A stretch of DNA of 64,000 bases. Origin: Zhengitettix transpicula (taxonomy: Eukaryota; Arthropoda; Insecta; Orthoptera; Tetrigidae). The first letter of the stretch is position 1; every line of letters starts with the position of its first letter. Location of the stretch: assembly GCA_037074705.1 (NCBI GenBank), contig CM073591.1, forward strand, positions 133,307,032-133,371,031, read 5' to 3'. Position numbers and translations under genes: made by a program. The notes under the pieces are model-generated. The model was not told the DNA's origin. It saw only the letters and a list, made by a program, of their open reading frames with translations, and made no database searches. This document shows positions 62,856-64,000 of the stretch, in pieces.

Positions 62856-64000
62856 GACATTTCGTTAGTAAATAGTAGGCCAATAATTTTATGAAAACGT
62901 ATTTGGATCTACGTCGTGCTAACGAATTACAGTAAACGGTGAAATTACACAATGATTGGTATGCATAAGGGAATATTCGCGGAAAAGTCTCGATATATTT
63001 AAATCAAGTTGGTTTTAAAATGTAAATAAAGAGCTTATAAGAAGAAGAAAAATATTGTATGTTTGAGGGATAAATTTCATGAAATGTTCCAAATAAAGGA
63101 AATAAATAAGTAAGGATCAATTTGGAATTCTATTTAAATGGTTTTGTTTCTATGGAGCGGCACTGGAGCATCTAATAAAGAAACAGGGTTGATTTTCTGT
63201 ACGATTTATAATTGTTGTTTGTTAGCATTGTAAACGATAAATGTGTTGAATAAATAAAAAGTAATGAGGCTGAAGCGTGAATTTGAATGTGTACGATATT
63301 AAATAGAGTTTTCAACTTAGTTTGTACCGAAATTGAGAATGTCCCAGTATTTTCGTGAGACGAAGTGTAGGACGTGTGACGCAGAGTGAACATTAGGATT
63401 GTACTTGTAAACATCCTGATAAATTGTGTGTGATGAGACGTCCCGACTCGAAGAGAATAAAGCTGAGGAAAGAAGTATTTGAGTTTGAATTGTATTTGTC
63501 CGGGACAGCGCGTACGCAGTCCCGACTACCAAAAATAACGCGCCCGAGTTATCCACATTAGGGATAATCGCAGGGGTCAGCCCAACCGAAGTGCAATGGA
63601 AGAGCCTCACCCTGGAGGAACCGCCTTCATGATCACGGTAACCTCTACGCCAGGTAGATATGCGCACAAACTCGGCGTTATGTACCCAGATACCGCCGAA
63701 CACACTGCGACTCACAACGCAGTCAAAAATCACTCACACTCTGCACATTATTTATCCCGTACATTCGGCGATACTCGCGGAACTAAAGCTTAAAACCGCC
63801 CTGAACCCCAAACCCACATCCCTACAAAATACTGAAAACTTTTACAAAAATTGAAATTAAATATTTCATTTGACCGCGTGGTTCGCACGTTGTGCCGAGA
63901 GGTGTCTCTGCCGCCATGTTCATTCAAATCTGTACGTGTCAAAGATCGGTTAGCATTTGCGTTTCTTCATAGGGCTTCTTCGATTTAAACTTTTAAAACT
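62588..64000. repeat. Repeat unit 15 (partial, first 1,413 bp; cut by window end)
   Basis: The left part of a further unit. It carries an 8-bp deletion removing the 5' end of its U1 gene (near 63657). The array clearly continues beyond the window. Confidence 0.95.
63498..63656 (-). pseudogene. U1 snRNA: U1 snRNA pseudogene, 5'-truncated (unit 15)
   Basis: From nt 6 to the 3' end this copy matches the reference. An 8-bp deletion (AGTATGCC on the plus strand of other units) removes nt 1-5 and three upstream bases. The junction reads CAGGTAGATATGCG on the plus strand. The RNA can therefore no longer present ACUUACCUG to the 5' splice site. A transcript starting at the usual distance would begin within former promoter sequence. 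It is most likely non-functional, although the Sm site and the three protein-binding hairpins remain. Confidence 0.85.

Larger units (their letters stand above)
1..64000. repeat. Tandem array of a ~4.47-kb U1 snRNA repeat unit (14 full units + partial 15th)
   Basis: The sequence at base 1 recurs at 4472, 8943, 13414, 17885, 22352, 26823, 31293, 35762, 40233, 44704, 49175, 53646, 58117 and 62588. All units are in the same orientation and meet without linker sequence. Each holds one U1 snRNA gene and one LINE reverse-transcriptase relic, both on the minus strand. Copies are nearly identical, differing at scattered single positions and a few short indels. The phase chosen (base 1) is arbitrary. 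No unique flank is present, so total copy number cannot be read from this window. Multicopy tandem snRNA genes are known from several animals (for example sea urchin, frog and human U1/U2 clusters). Assignment to an insect is an inference from the U1 and LINE sequences. Confidence 0.98.

Noticed and set aside
1..64000. Other snRNA, 5S rRNA, tRNA or histone genes linked in the unit
   Set aside because: I looked for the characteristic U2, U4, U5, U6 and 5S sequences on both strands of the unit and saw none.
1..64000. CRISPR array or bacterial operon
   Set aside because: The period is 4.47 kb, there are no short direct repeats with spacers, no prokaryotic genes are present, and the U1 and LINE content is eukaryotic.

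Overview
The whole window is one head-to-tail tandem array. A unit of about 4,471 bp is repeated 14 times in full (counted from an arbitrary phase point at base 1) plus a 1,413-bp partial 15th unit. The array runs off both ends of the window and no unique flanking DNA is visible. Unit lengths are nearly constant: 4,471 bp in eleven units, 4,467 in unit 5, 4,470 in unit 7 and 4,469 in unit 8. The copies differ only by scattered substitutions and a few 1-8 bp indels.

Each unit carries one convincing gene, a U1 spliceosomal snRNA gene on the minus strand (about 164 nt; 911-1074 in unit 1). It has the canonical 5' end AUACUUACCUG, the U1-70K loop GAUCAUGAAG, the U1A/SNF loop AUUGCACUU, an AUUUUUGG Sm site and a terminal stem-loop IV with a UACG tetraloop. 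Fifteen U1 genes are present. Fourteen look structurally intact, with a few point variants. The fifteenth has lost nucleotides 1-5, including part of the 5'-splice-site recognition sequence, and looks like a pseudogene.

The only other recognisable element, also present in every unit, is a frameshifted relic of the C-terminal part of a non-LTR retrotransposon (LINE) reverse transcriptase on the minus strand (4108-4739 at the unit 1/2 junction). The remaining roughly 3.7 kb per unit is AT-rich spacer with two short microsatellites, and I recognise no gene in it. All short open reading frames (60-145 codons) look spurious: several overlap the U1 gene or its promoter, one overlaps the LINE relic, and the others have no recognisable domain.

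The organism is a eukaryote, most likely an insect. The U1 sequence resembles insect U1 as I recall it, including the GGCGUAGAGGUU segment after the 5' end and AUUAUCCCUAAUGUGGAUAA in stem III. The LINE relic resembles reverse transcriptases abundant in insect genomes. Variant sharing between non-adjacent units (strongest between units 6 and 12, also 5 with 11 and 8 with 14) shows mosaic ancestry from unequal crossing-over or gene conversion, with a hint of a six-unit (about 26.8 kb) higher-order period.
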